Below, in pieces: positions 31,598 through 39,367 of a DNA stretch of 44,706 nucleotides. Source of the stretch: a virus; the IMG/VR virus record IMGVR_UViG_3300047994_000350, positions 1-44,706 of that record. The stretch is one strand, 5' to 3'. How positions within the stretch are numbered: position 1 is the stretch's first letter; each line of letters starts with the position of its first letter. The notes below the pieces were generated by a model. The model searched no databases, was not told where the DNA came from, and was given only the letters and a program-made list of their open reading frames with translations. A program made the translations under genes and the position numbers.

Positions 31598-31956
31598 TGG
31601 GGCAGGTGAGCGCGAAGCTGCGCGCCTACGACGTCGGGGACGGATGGAGAGGGGCGGCCTTTGCGCATTGGTGTCCAGGCTGCAAGGGGATGCACGCCTT
31701 CGCGGTCGGGAAGCCTCTTCGCAACGGTGCGAAATGGACGTTCGACGGGAATCTCGAGGCGCCGACGTTCGCGCCGAGCATGCACATCCGCGTCGGCCCC
31801 TATCCGAGCGATGATGACGAACCGGGTCGCATCGACGTCTGCCACTACTTCCTCCGCGCCGGTCAAATTCAGTTCCTCGGCGACAGCACGCATGCGTTGA
31901 AAGGCCAGACCGTGCCGCTTCCCGACCTGCCGCCCGAACATCAGGACAAGAGGTGA
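31597..31956 (+). CDS. DUF6527-like phage protein, 119 aa
   Basis: The 119-residue protein carries HWCPGCKGMHAFAVG, then NLEAPTFAPSMHIRVGPYPS, and CHYFLRAGQIQFLGDSTHAL followed by LPDLP. This is the DUF6527 pattern, with CPGC, H and later CH residues likely forming a zinc site. Its role is unknown, but it is recurrent near lysis genes in phages. Start at 31597 overlaps the endolysin stop (TGATG). Confidence 0.8.
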   Translation: MGQVSAKLRAYDVGDGWRGAAFAHWCPGCKGMHAFAVGKPLRNGAKWTFDGNLEAPTFAPSMHIRVGPYPSDDDEPGRIDVCHYFLRAGQIQFLGDSTHALKGQTVPLPDLPPEHQDKR

Positions 31957-31959
31957 GCC

Positions 31960-32223
31960 ATGCATGTCGGGCGCATCAACAACGCCACGCGCGTGCTCGG
32001 CGCGCCGAAGGATTGGAACCGCGACGCCAACGGGCCGTGCGGCAATCTGCCGATCCGTGACGAGGCGACGACCGCCGGGCCGGGGATGACGAGCGCCTGG
32101 TTCCCGACGCCAGAGGAAATCGAGCGGATCAAGGACGGTGCGCCGATCTATCTGACCGTGCTCGGCTCGGTACATCCGCCGGTCGATGTGAGCGTCGGTC
32201 CGCGCCCTGGCTTCAACGGATGA
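31960..32223 (+). CDS. Conserved phage hypothetical protein, 87 aa
   Basis: Begins MHVGRINNATRVLGAPKDWN, contains LPIRDE, SAWFPTPEEIERIKDGAPIY, and ends HPPVDVSVGP. This arrangement recurs in phages of alphaproteobacteria as an unnamed small protein. No catalytic motif. It sits four bases after the DUF6527 gene in the same operon. Confidence 0.75.
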   Translation: MHVGRINNATRVLGAPKDWNRDANGPCGNLPIRDEATTAGPGMTSAWFPTPEEIERIKDGAPIYLTVLGSVHPPVDVSVGPRPGFNG

Positions 32224-32288
32224 GACATCGCGCCGGGGCGTGAATCCAGCGACAGCGAAGGCCAGAAAGCCGGACACGATGCCGGTAG

Positions 32289-32326
32289 CCCGCGACCCGA
32301 TGGGGACGACCCCCACGGGTCGCGGG
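32289..32326. other. Strong hairpin upstream of the holin candidate
   Basis: CCCGCGACCCG (32289-32299) pairs with CGGGTCGCGGG (32316-32326), and inside it TGGGG pairs with CCCCA around an ACGAC loop with a single bulged A. The 16-bp stem lies 48 bases before the ATG of the holin candidate. A long T run is lacking, so it is better viewed as an mRNA structure or weak terminator limiting holin expression. Confidence 0.6.
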
Positions 32327-32374
32327 CGATCCTTTCGCCGCAGCTCCGCGGCACATCCTGATGAGGACATCCCC

Positions 32375-32578
32375 ATGAACCTTCTGTCTGGCGGCGTCAT
32401 CGCCGGTTCGCTCGCGCTCGTCTCCGGCGCGCTCATCGCGGCCCACCATCCGGCCCTCGGCGCCTTCATCGGCGACCCGCAGACCGCGACCGAGGTGACG
32501 GCGGTCGCCACCGGCCTGCTCGCCTTCGCCGCCGGCGCCATGAAGGGCATCCGGTCCGACGCCAGCAAGAAATCCTGA
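32375..32578 (+). CDS. Holin candidate, 67 aa
   Basis: Two hydrophobic segments (residues about 7-25 and 42-58: VIAGSLALVSGALIAA and VTAVATGLLAFAAGAMKGI) and a charged C-terminus (RSDASKKS) fit a small two-helix holin. The gene follows the endolysin module. GAGG lies a suitable distance before the ATG. Holins are too diverse for certain assignment by sequence; another small membrane protein role is possible. Confidence 0.6.
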   Translation: MNLLSGGVIAGSLALVSGALIAAHHPALGAFIGDPQTATEVTAVATGLLAFAAGAMKGIRSDASKKS

Positions 32579-32579
32579 G

Positions 32580-32978
32580 ATGGGCGTCCTCGACACGGCG
32601 GAAGCGATCGCCGCCGACCTCGTCGCCGGCGCGCAGAAGGTGCTCGGCAACGGCGCCGCCGCAAGCGAGGTGAGCGACCTCGTCGGCGTCCCCGCGACCG
32701 AGCTGCAGGCGATCGTCGCGGCCGCCGGGGGTGTCATGCCGGCGCTCGCCGAGCTGAAGTCCGGCGACAAGGTCAAGGTCACCGACGGTATCTTCGCCCT
32801 CGCCACCTCGGCCGAGCAGATCGCCGTGATCTTCGACCCCGCGCTCGCGCCGGTCGAGACCATCACCAGGGTCGCCGCCGTGCTGGCCGAGCTCGCCGTC
32901 AAATACGGCAAGCCCGGCACCTTCGCCGGCGCCGCCGGCAACCCCGCCGCCGCCGACGGCAGCGACGACGCCGACTGA
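32580..32978 (+). CDS. Hypothetical acidic protein, 132 aa
   Basis: A 132-residue protein that is mostly helical (MGVLDTAEAIAADLVAGAQK, EVSDLVGVPATELQAIVAAA, PVETITRVAAVLAELAVKYG), ending in an acidic Ala/Asp tail. The hydrophobic content is that of a soluble helical bundle. It overlaps the holin candidate stop (TGAGATG). No family recognised. Confidence 0.6.
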   Translation: MGVLDTAEAIAADLVAGAQKVLGNGAAASEVSDLVGVPATELQAIVAAAGGVMPALAELKSGDKVKVTDGIFALATSAEQIAVIFDPALAPVETITRVAAVLAELAVKYGKPGTFAGAAGNPAAADGSDDAD

Positions 32979-33027
32979 TCCGGCCGACCGATTTGGCCGC
33001 CCGGCGGCAGACCCAGAGGACATCGTC

Positions 33028-33444
33028 ATGATGAGACTTGCCATTGCGGCGCTCGCCGCGGCGCTGCTGCTCGGAGGCTGCGCCAAGACCGGCTCGACGC
33101 CGACGGCAGCTTCCGTCGGCGCCGCGGTCGTCGGCGCCGTCAAGACCGCCGCGACCGACGTCGCCGCGGCCGAAAAGACCATCGCCAACGATCTGCCGAC
33201 GGCTTGTCAGGGGCTCGCCGGCGCCGACGCGCTGTTCAAGAGCGCCGCGGCGGCGGCGGCGCTCGCCGGCAAGCCGTTTCCGGGCGGCGTGGTGACCGAC
33301 GAGGGCGCCGCGATGGCCGGGACCGTGGTGCCCTGCGCCACTCCGGCCGCCATGACATCGACGCCCGGCGCGCTGACCACGGTGCTGCAGTCCTACGCCG
33401 CGGTGATGCAGGCGCTGGCGACGGCCAAGGGAAGCGGCGCATAG
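33028..33444 (+). CDS. Lipoprotein, 138 aa
   Basis: The N-terminus MMRLAIAALAAALLLGGC is a lipoprotein signal with lipobox LGGC and lipidated Cys18. The mature protein is helical, Ala/Thr-rich, with two cysteines near residues 58 and 100. Lysis-cluster lipoproteins often serve as outer-membrane spanins, but it is longer than typical Rz1 and no partner is evident, so that is only a possibility. Confidence 0.75.
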   Translation: MMRLAIAALAAALLLGGCAKTGSTPTAASVGAAVVGAVKTAATDVAAAEKTIANDLPTACQGLAGADALFKSAAAAAALAGKPFPGGVVTDEGAAMAGTVVPCATPAAMTSTPGALTTVLQSYAAVMQALATAKGSGA

Positions 33445-33645
33445 CCGCCCGGATCGGCGCCGCGGCGCTGCCCATGTTCTGCCCCACGCCGCGTTCTGGC
33501 GGCTCTGGGCGGTCGCGGCGCTGCTCATGCTGGCGCTGCTGCTCGCCGCCGCGCCGCGCGGGCGCACGCCGAGGAGGACGCCGCCTCGGCGGCCGCCTTC
33601 TGGCGCCAGGAGTATGCCCGGCATCATGACGCCCGCCAGGCCGGC

Positions 33646-34170
33646 GTGCGCCGGGCCGGGGCGCGGACCGCTCACCCGGTACGCGTCCATCGGCGCCAGG
33701 GCGTCCCGACCCCCGCGCGCGGCCGGCATCGCGCCGGCACGGCTCGGCCTGCGGCGACGGCTTTGCGCGGGCATGTGGATTTCAGCCCGGCGCGGCCGGG
33801 CGAGGGCCATGTCGAACCGCTTGCGTTCGGCGGCTCGCGCATCCTCGCCGAGGCAGCGCGCTACCTCGGCCAGGGATGCCGCGTCACCGGCTTCTGCGGG
33901 CCCTGGTGCAAGGCCTTCACCAATGTCGTGCTGCGCCGGCTGGGCTACCACCCGACGCCGTCGCTGCGCGCCCGCGACGCGCTGCGCGACGGGCGCCGGG
34001 TGCGGCGGCCGGCACCGGGCGACCTCGTCTATCTGCGCTTCAGCCACGTCACCTTCTTCGTCGGCTACGGCGGCCGCGGCCTCATCGGCCTCGGCGGCAA
34101 CCAGGCCGGCGCCGTCACCGTCCAGAGTTATCCGCTGCGCGCCGTCGTCGCCTACGTCGAGCCGCGCTGA
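33646..34170 (+). CDS. CHAP/TIGR02594-like peptidoglycan hydrolase, N-terminus frameshifted
   Basis: The C-terminal domain has GFCGPWCKAFTNVVLRRLGY with likely catalytic Cys88, SLRARDALRDG, RPAPGDLVYLRFSHVTFFVG with His134, and LGGNQAGA with Asn152. This is the TIGR02594/CHAP-like amidase pattern. The annotated GTG start is unlikely to be natural. A signal peptide (MLALLLAAAPR) is encoded in another frame from 33527. The frame of this gene is open upstream to 33445 and reads RAHAEEDAASAAAFWRQEYA after the GC-rich run near 33550-33570. A one-base deletion or sequencing error there would separate signal and catalytic parts. Otherwise a second cell-wall hydrolase beside the GH19 endolysin. Confidence 0.75.
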   Translation: MRRAGARTAHPVRVHRRQGVPTPARGRHRAGTARPAATALRGHVDFSPARPGEGHVEPLAFGGSRILAEAARYLGQGCRVTGFCGPWCKAFTNVVLRRLGYHPTPSLRARDALRDGRRVRRPAPGDLVYLRFSHVTFFVGYGGRGLIGLGGNQAGAVTVQSYPLRAVVAYVEPR

Positions 34171-34231
34171 CTCCTCTCGCCTCGTCCCTCTCGCCGCTTC
34201 CCTCTCGCCTCTTGCCCGACCGAAGGCTCCC

Positions 34232-35188
34232 ATGCGCCCCGACGTGCTCCATGTTGTCACCTGTGTCGCCAATCCGATCCGCTGGCAGAGCCGGATCCGG
34301 CTCGCGCGCGGCGCGATCGCCGACTGGCTGCGCGAGCCGAACGTGCATGTCACCGTCGTCGAATGCGCCTATGGCGGCCGCAGCTTCGACCTCGCCGACC
34401 TCGCCGACCATCCGCGGGTGACGCATGTGCCCGTGCGGGCGACGACGCTGGTCTGGAACAAGGAATGCCTGCTCAACCTCGGCATCCAGCGGCTGCCGCA
34501 TGACGCGATGCATGTCGCGACCTTCGACGCCGACGTGCATTTCCGCAAGGCCGGCTGGGCGACCGAGACGATCGCCGCGCTCGACCTCTATCCGGTGATC
34601 CAGCCCTGGGGCACCGCCTACGACCTCGGGCCGAACGACGAGCACGTGCAGACGCATGTCAGCTTCTGCCGCCTCTTCCACGAGGGGCAGCCCGTCGTGG
34701 CGAAGGGGCCGAACTTCTGGAAGTTCGACGGCGGCGCCTACGACTATGCCCATTCGGGCTTCGCCTGGGCCTGGGTGCGCCCGGTGCTCGACAAGATCGG
34801 CGGCCTGTTCGAGCTCGGCGGCATGGGCTCGGGCGACCACCACATGGCGCTCGCCCTCGTCGGCGAGGCGGACCGCTCGCTGCCCGGCGGCACCAACGGG
34901 GCCTACCGCGACGCGGTGAAGCTCTGGGAGAGCCGCGCGCTCACCCACGTCAACCGCAAGCTCGGCTACGCCTATGGCACGATCGAGCACCGACACCACG
35001 GCTCGAAGCGCCGGCGCTACTACCTGTCGCGCTGGGACATGTTCGTCGCCCACCGCTTCAACCCGCTGATCGATCTCAAGAGGAACAGTTACGGCGTGCT
35101 CGAATTCTCCGGCGCCAAGCCCGACCTCGAGCGCGAGTTCGACCGCTATCTGCGCAGCCGGTTCGAAGATTCGAACATGTTGGACTGA
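34232..35188 (+). CDS. Glycosyltransferase-like protein, 318 aa
   Basis: A GT-A-type fold is suggested by strand-helix alternation (VLHVVTCVANPIRWQSRIRL), the nucleotide/metal motif FDADVHF with DAD at 99-101, and a later GGMGSGDHHMALALVGEADR near residues 205-225. Similar proteins occur in tailed phages of alphaproteobacteria. It could modify host surface glycans (receptor masking after lysogeny) or phage DNA. There is no membrane segment. Start at 34232 is chosen because the frame upstream is arginine-rich shadow sequence of the hydrolase. Confidence 0.8.
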   Translation: MRPDVLHVVTCVANPIRWQSRIRLARGAIADWLREPNVHVTVVECAYGGRSFDLADLADHPRVTHVPVRATTLVWNKECLLNLGIQRLPHDAMHVATFDADVHFRKAGWATETIAALDLYPVIQPWGTAYDLGPNDEHVQTHVSFCRLFHEGQPVVAKGPNFWKFDGGAYDYAHSGFAWAWVRPVLDKIGGLFELGGMGSGDHHMALALVGEADRSLPGGTNGAYRDAVKLWESRALTHVNRKLGYAYGTIEHRHHGSKRRRYYLSRWDMFVAHRFNPLIDLKRNSYGVLEFSGAKPDLEREFDRYLRSRFEDSNMLD

Positions 35189-35527
35189 GTGGGGATCCCG
35201 GATGCGGTCGTCGGGCCGCTGGTCGCCTGGGCGCTGGCCTATCTCGGCGCCCTTGTCGCGCAATGGGGCGCCTACGCCTCGGTCACGGGTCTGCTCGCCT
35301 TCTTGCTCTGGCGCGAGAAGGTCGACCATCGCGCGACGCGGACGGCTCTGACGCGGGAGCTGAGCACATGCAACGACAAGCGAGTTTCGGAGTCGCGGGA
35401 GGTCATCGCCGTCCTCGAAGCCTCGACCGCGGCGCGCGAACACCGCATGGCGGTGGACGAGCGGATGATCGCCGTTCTGAAGCGGCGCCAGAGCCGGCCG
35501 CGCCGGCCGCCGGCGCCCCCGCCATGA
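35189..35527 (+). CDS. Small membrane protein with helical tail, 112 aa
   Basis: Residues about 7-42 hold one or two transmembrane helices (VVGPLVAWALAYLGALVAQW, ASVTGLLAFLLW), followed by a charged, coiled-coil-prone helix (HRATRTALTRELSTCNDKRV, SESREVIAVLEASTAAREHR) and a proline-rich end. This is the general layout of Rz-like inner-membrane spanins and holin-associated proteins, but no family is certain. The GTG directly follows the glycosyltransferase stop. Confidence 0.6.
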   Translation: MGIPDAVVGPLVAWALAYLGALVAQWGAYASVTGLLAFLLWREKVDHRATRTALTRELSTCNDKRVSESREVIAVLEASTAAREHRMAVDERMIAVLKRRQSRPRRPPAPPP

Positions 35528-35730
35528 CGTTGCTGCCTCCCGGCCTGCGAAAGCTGTTTCGACCGATGCCGCTTCCCGACACGCGCGAGGCCGAGGCGCT
35601 CGGCGCGGCGCTGCGCGCCGCCAAGGATCGCGCCGTCGCCGCCACGGTCGTGGCGCAGGACCGCTACGCGGCGGCGATCGACGAGGTGCTCGAGAAGGTC
35701 AACCCGAAGGGACGGCCGGGTGCTCGCTGA
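35524..35730 (+). CDS. Small helical hypothetical protein, 68 aa
   Basis: Begins MTLLPPGLRKLFRPMPLPDT and continues with an amphipathic alanine-rich helix. The ATG overlaps the previous stop (ATGA) and the 3' end overlaps the next gene by 11 bases, so it belongs to the same compact operon. No domain recognised. Confidence 0.5.
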   Translation: MTLLPPGLRKLFRPMPLPDTREAEALGAALRAAKDRAVAATVVAQDRYAAAIDEVLEKVNPKGRPGAR

Positions 35731-36223
35731 CCTTCTTCGCGGCCGGCTGTTTCGCCTGGTGGCGCTCGCCATCGGCCTCTATGCGGTGGTGGCGCTCGCC
35801 ACCGACACGGCGCCGCTCGTCCTCGCCCTGAACGGCCTGACGCTGTCGGTCGCCGCCGGCGTCGCGGCCGCCTACGCGCCGGTGGCGGCCGAGGCGCTGC
35901 TCGCGCCGCGCGCGACGCGCGGCGACGTCCTCGCGCTCGGCATCTGGCTCGGCTGGCTCGGCACCTTCATGATGCGCATGTCGTCGATCATGGCGCGCGA
36001 CCTCGGCCGCCCCGACATCCTGCTGACCGACTATTCCTCGACCTACATCTTCCTCGCGCTGATGGCGGGCGTCTGCCACCTGCTCGCGCCGCTCGCCAAC
36101 GAGGGCAGGGTGCCCGCGAAAAGCTGGCTCCTCTTCGGCGCCATCGTCGCCGCCGGCGTTCTGATCGCCTTCGCCGTGGCGATCCTGCGGACCCGCGCGC
36201 CGACGCCGGTCTTCCATTTCTGA
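35720..36223 (+). CDS. Multi-spanning membrane protein, 167 aa
   Basis: Four to five hydrophobic helices are visible (about 12-28, 33-52, 68-85, 105-124 and 137-157; for example [20 protein letters not shown] and [20 protein letters not shown]). No enzymatic motif. GTG at 35720 is the listed start. The gene directly precedes the CtrA-like regulator with 22 bases between. Superinfection exclusion or lysis roles are possible for such phage membrane proteins, but unproven. Confidence 0.6.
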   Translation: MLADLLRGRLFRLVALAIGLYAVVALATDTAPLVLALNGLTLSVAAGVAAAYAPVAAEALLAPRATRGDVLALGIWLGWLGTFMMRMSSIMARDLGRPDILLTDYSSTYIFLALMAGVCHLLAPLANEGRVPAKSWLLFGAIVAAGVLIAFAVAILRTRAPTPVFHF

Positions 36224-36245
36224 CCTGTCCAGGGGACATCGCCAT

Positions 36246-37016
36246 ATGAGGGTGCTGCTCGTCGAACCCGATCCGACCGTCGCGCAGTCGATCGACCTCA
36301 TGCTCCGTAGCGAGCAGATGAACGTCTATCGAACCGACCGCGGCGAAGAGGGCCTCGACCTCGGCCGGCTCTACGACTTCGACTTGATCCTGCTCGAGCT
36401 GGGCCTGCCCGACCTGTCTGGCTATGACGTGCTGCGCAAGCTCCGCGCCGCCAAGGTGAAGACGCCGGTCCTCATCCTTTCGGGCCTCGCCGGCGTGCCG
36501 GACAAGGTGAAGGGTTTCGGTCTCGGCGCCGACGACTATCTGACGAAACCCTTCCACAAGGACGAGCTGGTCGCCCGCATCCACGCGATCGTGCGGCGCG
36601 CCGCCGGCTGCGCCCATTCGCGGATCGAGGTCGGCGACCTCACCGTCGATCTCGACACCAAGATCGTGGCGATCGCAGGCGTCGAGCTGCATCTGACCGG
36701 CAAGGAGTATCAGCTCCTCGAGCTGATGGCCCGTCGCAAGGGCACGACGCTGACCAAGGAGATGATCCTCAACCACGTCTACGGCGGCATGGACGAGCCG
36801 GAGCTGAAGATCATCGACGTCTTCGTCTGCAAGCTGCGCAAGAAGTTCCGGGCGGCTGGCGGCCATGACTACATCGAGACGGTCTGGGGCCGCGGCTACA
36901 TTCTGCGCGAGCCGACGGCGCTCGAGGACTTCGACGGCCCTCGCGCGCCGACGGCCGCCGCTTCGGCGACACGGTCGCCCGCCAAGGCGCGCATCGGGTC
37001 GCACGCCATGAATTGA
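36246..37016 (+). CDS. ctrA: CtrA-family response regulator with natural Asp51-to-Glu change, 256 aa
   Basis: A receiver domain (1-120) and an OmpR/PhoB winged-helix domain (125-222) match CtrA closely: [106 protein letters not shown]. The phospho-acceptor position is Glu51 (codon GAG, 36396-36398), and acidic-pocket residue 8 is Pro; Asp9, Ser79 and Lys101 remain. In Caulobacter CtrA, D51E is a known phosphomimetic. The C-terminal tail (221-256) ends HAMN and lacks the Ala-Ala that ClpXP recognises in CtrA. The product is therefore predicted to be constitutively active and stable. It precedes the Dam methylase and integrase genes. AGGGGAC precedes the ATG. Confidence 0.93.
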   Translation: MRVLLVEPDPTVAQSIDLMLRSEQMNVYRTDRGEEGLDLGRLYDFDLILLELGLPDLSGYDVLRKLRAAKVKTPVLILSGLAGVPDKVKGFGLGADDYLTKPFHKDELVARIHAIVRRAAGCAHSRIEVGDLTVDLDTKIVAIAGVELHLTGKEYQLLELMARRKGTTLTKEMILNHVYGGMDEPELKIIDVFVCKLRKKFRAAGGHDYIETVWGRGYILREPTALEDFDGPRAPTAAASATRSPAKARIGSHAMN

Positions 37017-37037
37017 CCGGCATGAATTGAACGGCGT

Positions 37038-37064
37038 CCGGCGCGGGATCGCGTCCCGCGCCGG
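37038..37064. terminator. Strong hairpin after the CtrA-like gene
   Basis: CCGGCGCGGGA and TCCCGCGCCGG form a perfect 11-bp stem around a TCGCG loop, 21 bases after the stop. No T run follows, so intrinsic termination is uncertain; it may stabilise the transcript. Just upstream, CATGAATTGA occurs twice (37008-37017 and 37021-37030), covering the gene's last codons and stop. Confidence 0.5.
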
Positions 37065-37242
37065 CGCCTGAGCTTGAACCCGCTGACGGCGGGCTCTCGG
37101 GGCGTTACGAGCGCCCCTCGAACGCGGACTCACCCCCTGAAAGACGAGCCGCGAGACCGTCAGTCACCCGAAGCGGCCTCCCGCCGGCGCCCGCGACGAA
37201 TCGCGGACGCCTCACGAGGCTGCGTGCTTCGGGTTAACAACA

Positions 37243-38049
37243 ATGTCCATCCCACACCTGCGGCCGGTCGTCCCGGTGCGGCCGGCCGCGCCTTACGTCG
37301 GCGGCAAGCGCGCGCTCGCGTCCCTCCTCGTCCGCAAAATCGCCGCCATCCCGCACGCGACCTATGCCGAACCCTTCGTCGGCATGGGCGGAGTCTTCCT
37401 GCGCCGGACGTCGGCGCCGACGGCCGAGGTGATCAACGACGCGAGCCGCGACGTCGCCACCTTCTTCCGGGTGCTGCAGCGCCACTATGACGCCTTTTCG
37501 AACGAGCTGCGCTTCACCTTCACGAGCCGCGCCGAATTCGAGCGGCTGATGAAGGTCGACCCCGCGACGCTGACCGACCTCGAGCGGGCGATCCGCTTCC
37601 TCTACCTGCTGAGGACCGCCTTCGGCGGGAAGGTGGCCGGTCGCAACTTCGGGGTGTCGCATGGCGTCGGCGGCCGCTTCGACGTGACCAAGCTCGCCGA
37701 GATCCTCGCCGCGCTGAACGAGCGTCTCGCCGGCGTCGTCATCGAGAACCTCGACTGGGCGGCGTTCATCGCCCGCTACGACCGCCCCGGCACGCTGTTC
37801 TACCTCGACCCGCCCTATTGGGGCGCCGAGGACTATTACGGCGCCGCGCTGTTTCCCCGCGCCGACTTCGAGCGTCTCGCCGCCACGCTGCGGACCCTCA
37901 GGGGGCGCTTCCTGCTCTCCCTCAACGACGTTCCGCAAGTCCGCAGCCTGTTTGCGGGTTTCGCGATCGAGCCAGTGCGGGCCACCTACACGATCAGCGG
38001 CGCCGCGCAGCCGGCCGGCGAACTCATCATCGCCGCGCCGGCGGCCTGA
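37243..38049 (+). CDS. dam: DNA adenine methylase, Dam (D12) family, 268 aa
   Basis: Motifs in order: PYVGGKRALA (17-26), AdoMet-binding EPFVGMGG (43-50), and catalytic DPPYW (189-193), with the alpha-class order (FxGxG before DPPY) of Dam/D12 N6-adenine methylases. The usual Dam target is GATC, but phage relatives vary, so the site is unproven. It follows the CtrA-like gene and precedes the integrase. TTAAC, a CtrA half-site, begins 9 bases before its ATG. Likely roles are protection of phage DNA or altering host methylation-dependent control. Confidence 0.92.
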   Translation: MSIPHLRPVVPVRPAAPYVGGKRALASLLVRKIAAIPHATYAEPFVGMGGVFLRRTSAPTAEVINDASRDVATFFRVLQRHYDAFSNELRFTFTSRAEFERLMKVDPATLTDLERAIRFLYLLRTAFGGKVAGRNFGVSHGVGGRFDVTKLAEILAALNERLAGVVIENLDWAAFIARYDRPGTLFYLDPPYWGAEDYYGAALFPRADFERLAATLRTLRGRFLLSLNDVPQVRSLFAGFAIEPVRATYTISGAAQPAGELIIAAPAA

Positions 38050-38077
38050 CCCCGCGGCGCCGCCACACGGAGGCGCC

Positions 38078-39367
38078 ATGCCGGCCGTCCGCAAGATCGC
38101 CTGGCGCACCGCCGACGGCGAGACCTCGACCCGCTACCAGGTCCGCTACCGCGACGCGGCGGGCAAGCGGCGGGCGCGCCAGTTCGCGCGCAAGCGCGAG
38201 GCCGACGACTTCGCCAACACGATCGTCGCCCAGGTCCGCGCCGGCACCCACACGCCGGAGCGCGACACGGTGACGGTGGCGGCGGCGGCCGAGATCTGGC
38301 TCGGCGCCTGCGAACGGGGCCGCGACGGCCGCGAGCCCGTCGAGGCCTCGACGCTGCGCCAATACCGCCAGCATGTCCGGCTGCACATCGTGCCGCTGAT
38401 CGGCGGCCTGAAGCTCTCGCAGCTGACCGCGCAGCGGGTGCGCGGCTTCCGCGACGAGGCCCTCCTGAAGGGGGGTCGCTCGCGGGCGATGACGAAGAAG
38501 GTGCTGGGCTCGCTGTCGGCGATCTGCACGGAGGCGGCCGGGCGCGGGCTGATGGCGGCCAACCCCTGCGCCGGCGTCACCATCGTCAGGTCCGGGCGGC
38601 AGAAGACGACGGTCGCGATCCCCACAAAGGCCGAGGTCGTCGCGGTCGTCGCGCGCAGCCGCGCCTGGATCGACGACCCAAACGCGCGCGCCCTCATTCC
38701 CCGACATCGGGCGCTCTGGTTCCACACGCTGCTCTTGTTCATCGTCTCGACCGGCGTGCGGCTCTCGGAGGCGCGCGGCGCGGCGATCGCCGACCTCGAC
38801 CTCGAAAAGGGCCTGTACACCGTCGCGCAGCGCGCCGACGAGCGCGGCCGCATCGGGGCGCCGAAGAGCGCGTCCGGGCACCGCAGCCTCGAACTGGGCG
38901 CCGCGCTCGTCGCCGCGCTCGCCCGCTGGCTCAAGGTGGCGCCGAAGTCGCGGCTCGGCCCGCAGGTGCCGGCGCCGCTCCTCTTCGCCAACGGCGCCGG
39001 CCGCCCGGAGAGCATGCAGAACATCTACCGCCGCTGCTGGCACCCGCTGCTCGTCGAGCTCGGCTTCGCGACGCGCCAGGTCGACGCCGCCGGCCGGGTG
39101 ACGCATGTGACGAATTTCGGTATCCACGACCTCCGGCATTTTCACGCGAGCCTGCAGATCGAGGCCGGCATGCCGGCGAAGGAGCTGCAGGCGCATATGG
39201 GCCACGCCTCGATCCAGATGACGATGGACGTCTACGGGCACCTGTTCACCGATGTGGGCGCGCAGGCGCGCCGCCGCGCGATCGTCGTCGGCGCCGTCGA
39301 CGGGCTGCTCGCGGGCGAGACGAAAGATGCGGCTGCGGCGCCGTCCGGGGCGAAGGTCGATGTCTGA
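38078..39367 (+). CDS. int: Tyrosine integrase, 429 aa
   Basis: An N-terminal arm-type/SAM-like DNA-binding region (residues about 10-60 and 63-175, with TLRQYRQHVRLHIVPLIGGL) is followed by the catalytic domain with Arg228 (STGVRLSEARG), Lys263, His350-x-x-Arg353 (HDLRH), His376 (MGHASIQMTMD) and nucleophile Tyr386 (VYGH). All six conserved positions are visible, so it should be active for site-specific integration. GGAGG precedes the ATG. Its location next to the CtrA-like and Dam genes, far from the control region at 1-1.7 kb, is unusual. Confidence 0.95.
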   Translation: MPAVRKIAWRTADGETSTRYQVRYRDAAGKRRARQFARKREADDFANTIVAQVRAGTHTPERDTVTVAAAAEIWLGACERGRDGREPVEASTLRQYRQHVRLHIVPLIGGLKLSQLTAQRVRGFRDEALLKGGRSRAMTKKVLGSLSAICTEAAGRGLMAANPCAGVTIVRSGRQKTTVAIPTKAEVVAVVARSRAWIDDPNARALIPRHRALWFHTLLLFIVSTGVRLSEARGAAIADLDLEKGLYTVAQRADERGRIGAPKSASGHRSLELGAALVAALARWLKVAPKSRLGPQVPAPLLFANGAGRPESMQNIYRRCWHPLLVELGFATRQVDAAGRVTHVTNFGIHDLRHFHASLQIEAGMPAKELQAHMGHASIQMTMDVYGHLFTDVGAQARRRAIVVGAVDGLLAGETKDAAAAPSGAKVDV

